Shown: piece after piece, positions 62,758 through 64,000 of the stretch
Position numbering within the stretch: position 1 is the stretch's first letter
How the letters are laid out: every line of letters begins with the position of its first letter
Assembly (NCBI GenBank): GCA_038233215.1
Contig: JBBSML010000006.1
Location: forward strand, 1 to 64,000
Length of the DNA: 64,000 bases
DNA from: JACDBZ01 sp038233215
GTDB taxonomy: Bacteria > Chloroflexota > Limnocylindria > QHBO01
Direction: 5' to 3'
The notes under the pieces: model-generated
Seen by the model: only the letters and a program-made list of their open reading frames with translations
What the model was told of the DNA's origin: nothing
Database searches by the model: none
Position numbers and translations under genes: made by a program

Positions 62758-63945
62758 TCAGATGACGTTGAACTCGGGGATCGGCGTACCGAGCGTGATC
62801 CGCTCATAGCCGAGCGGACGCAGATCGAGTGTCTCGTAGACGCCGGTCGCGATCCATTCCGCAACGGCTCGACCCACCGCCGGCGCCTGCTGGAGCCCGT
62901 GACCCGAGAACCCGTTCGCGAAGACGAGCTTCGTGATCTGCGGGTGTGGACCGATGATCGCGTTCGCGTCCAGCGTGTTGACCTCATAGTGGCCGGCCCA
63001 GGTGTCGAGTAGCCGCAGCCGATCGAAGGCCGGCACGCGATGGGCGAGCGTCGGCCACACGAACGACTCGAAGGGCGCCCGATCGGTCCCCAGATCGAGC
63101 GTGTCCGGGTCGGCGTCTCCGGGACGCGGTGAGAATCCGGCGATGTAGGTGGGTCCCTCCGGTCGGAAATAGACGCCCGAGGGATCGACCGTCAGCGGGG
63201 CCGCCCCGAGGCTGATGGGCGCCTCGACGTGATAGACGTTCCGTTTCCTCGGTCGGACCGGGAGCTCCAGGCCGGCCATCGCGGCAACCTCGGCCGCACG
63301 CGGGCCGGCCGCATTCACCACCCACTCGGCGCCGAGGAAGGAGCCGTCTGCAAGGTGGACCCCGCGGATGGAGTCGCCGTCGCGCTCCAGCGCGGTCACC
63401 TCTCCGACGCGTTCCTCGACACCCAGCGATCGAGCCTTGCGCCGAAAGCCCTGGAGCAGCGCGTAGGCATCGAACCACCCTTCGTCCGCGAGGCCAAGTG
63501 ATCCACCAGCCAGGTCGTCCGTGTGCAGCCAGTTGAACCGATCGCTCAGTTCCGAAGGTGAGAGCAGGTGCACCGGAACGTCGTGCGCACGCTGAAGGGC
63601 GTGATTGTGCTCGAGCGCCTTCAGACCGGCATGGGTCGCCAGAAACAGGTAGCCGTTTTCGACGAAGTCGAAGTCGGGGACTTCGCCGTCGACGGCGAGG
63701 TAACGGTCCGGGTGCTTGATGAGATCGACGCCGAAGCGGCTGATCTCGATGTTGAGCGCCGTACTGAACTGCAGGCGGATGCTTGCCGCGGACAGGGTGG
63801 TGGACGAGGTCCGGAAGGATGGATCTCGCTCGACGATGACGATCCGACCATCGAAGTCCGGCCGCGAGGCGAGGAAGGTTGCGATCGATGAGCCGATGAT
63901 CGCGCCACCGACGATCACCACGTCCGCGTGCTCCGGATTCCTCAC
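62758..63945 (-). CDS. FAD-dependent oxidoreductase (DAO/sarcosine-oxidase-like)
   Basis: This 395-residue protein starts at GTG 63945. DVVIVGGAIIGSSIATFLA (residues 8-26) binds the FAD ADP moiety, VNAAGPRAAEVAAMAG is the second FAD contact, and GLQQAPAVGRAVAEWI the C-terminal one. The order fits glycine/sarcosine/D-amino acid oxidoreductases and dimethylglycine-type dehydrogenases. No covalent flavin Cys is obvious. It is convergent with the Rieske gene (6 bases between stops), and the next gene to the right diverges from it. Confidence 0.88.
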   Translation of the reverse strand: MRNPEHADVVIVGGAIIGSSIATFLASRPDFDGRIVIVERDPSFRTSSTTLSAASIRLQFSTALNIEISRFGVDLIKHPDRYLAVDGEVPDFDFVENGYLFLATHAGLKALEHNHALQRAHDVPVHLLSPSELSDRFNWLHTDDLAGGSLGLADEGWFDAYALLQGFRRKARSLGVEERVGEVTALERDGDSIRGVHLADGSFLGAEWVVNAAGPRAAEVAAMAGLELPVRPRKRNVYHVEAPISLGAAPLTVDPSGVYFRPEGPTYIAGFSPRPGDADPDTLDLGTDRAPFESFVWPTLAHRVPAFDRLRLLDTWAGHYEVNTLDANAIIGPHPQITKLVFANGFSGHGLQQAPAVGRAVAEWIATGVYETLDLRPLGYERITLGTPIPEFNVI

Positions 63946-63952
63946 GCGCCCG

Positions 63953-63968
63953 ATGCTAGCGCTAGCAT
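63953..63968. promoter_or_regulatory. 16-bp perfect palindrome between divergent genes
   Basis: ATGCTAGC followed by its reverse complement lies between the GTG of the FAD oxidoreductase (63945) and the first ATG to the right (63967). It may be an operator for both genes. Confidence 0.35.
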
Positions 63969-64000
63969 GGCCCGCATGTCCGAGCCGATCGTACGCTTCG
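63967..64000 (+). CDS. Start of a further gene, cut by the window edge
   Basis: ATG at 63967 or 63976 opens a frame reading MSEPIVRF after the second Met before the window ends. Too short to assign. Confidence 0.35.
   Translation, partial: MARMSEPIVRF

Overview
The window is a contiguous stretch of a high-GC (about two thirds G+C by eye) bacterial chromosome. GTG and TTG starts are common and many genes overlap by 1-4 bases. Several families fit a high-GC, probably monoderm soil or water lineage: an F420-type LLM oxidoreductase, a PPOX/F420-like split-barrel protein, DUF4242, GYD, a LigD polymerase domain, a nucleobase-type BMP ABC transporter and a teichoic-acid-like export cluster. Chloroflexota (Limnocylindria-like) or deep Actinomycetota are the best guesses. 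This is inference; no rRNA or tRNA is visible to settle it.

Left part (1-4300): a 5'-open thermonuclease, a GYD protein and a LigD-type polymerase/primase, followed by a graveyard of abutting gene fragments (Imm-5-like, nucleotidyltransferase, TPM domain, cysteine peptidase, trypsin).

4262-9580: a minus-strand operon of BMP lipoprotein, ABC ATPase, two permeases and a yeast-type cytosine deaminase. It looks like an uptake-and-deamination pathway for cytosine or related nucleobases.

9580-33764: ordinary housekeeping and accessory genes. These include an LLM oxidoreductase, DinB, a BBE-type FAD oxidoreductase, SDR, EVE, a small-conductance-type channel, aminotransferase, M28 peptidase, nitroreductase, a split TauE/SafE permease, FAH hydrolase, asparaginase, TypA with pyruvate kinase, a secreted His/Cys-dyad protein and a pair of dynamin-like GTPases. 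Several tiny proteins (26, 27, 39, 52-79 and 59 residues) lie between them.

33765-42751: two diverged copies of an intergenic repeat rich in C(UUCG)G hairpins (33821-34236 and 37864-38174) bracket an epimerase, MsrA, a thioesterase and a P1 peptidase. An RNA-repair-like kinase, a PPi-type phosphofructokinase with an MFS exporter, and a frameshifted phosphotransferase pseudogene follow.

42774-61079: a large cluster for an envelope polymer built from polyol-phosphate units. It has a pyruvyl transferase, three stand-alone CDP-glycerol/ribitol phosphotransferases, a fused CDP-ribitol synthase (cytidylyltransferase plus SDR), a TagG/TagH-type ABC exporter, two tandem glycosyltransferase-TagF fusions, two more glycosyltransferases and a truncated second ABC ATPase. 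No linkage-unit initiation enzyme or LCP ligase is present in the window. The right edge holds a patatin lipase, a Rieske protein, a DAO-type FAD oxidoreductase and the start of a further gene.
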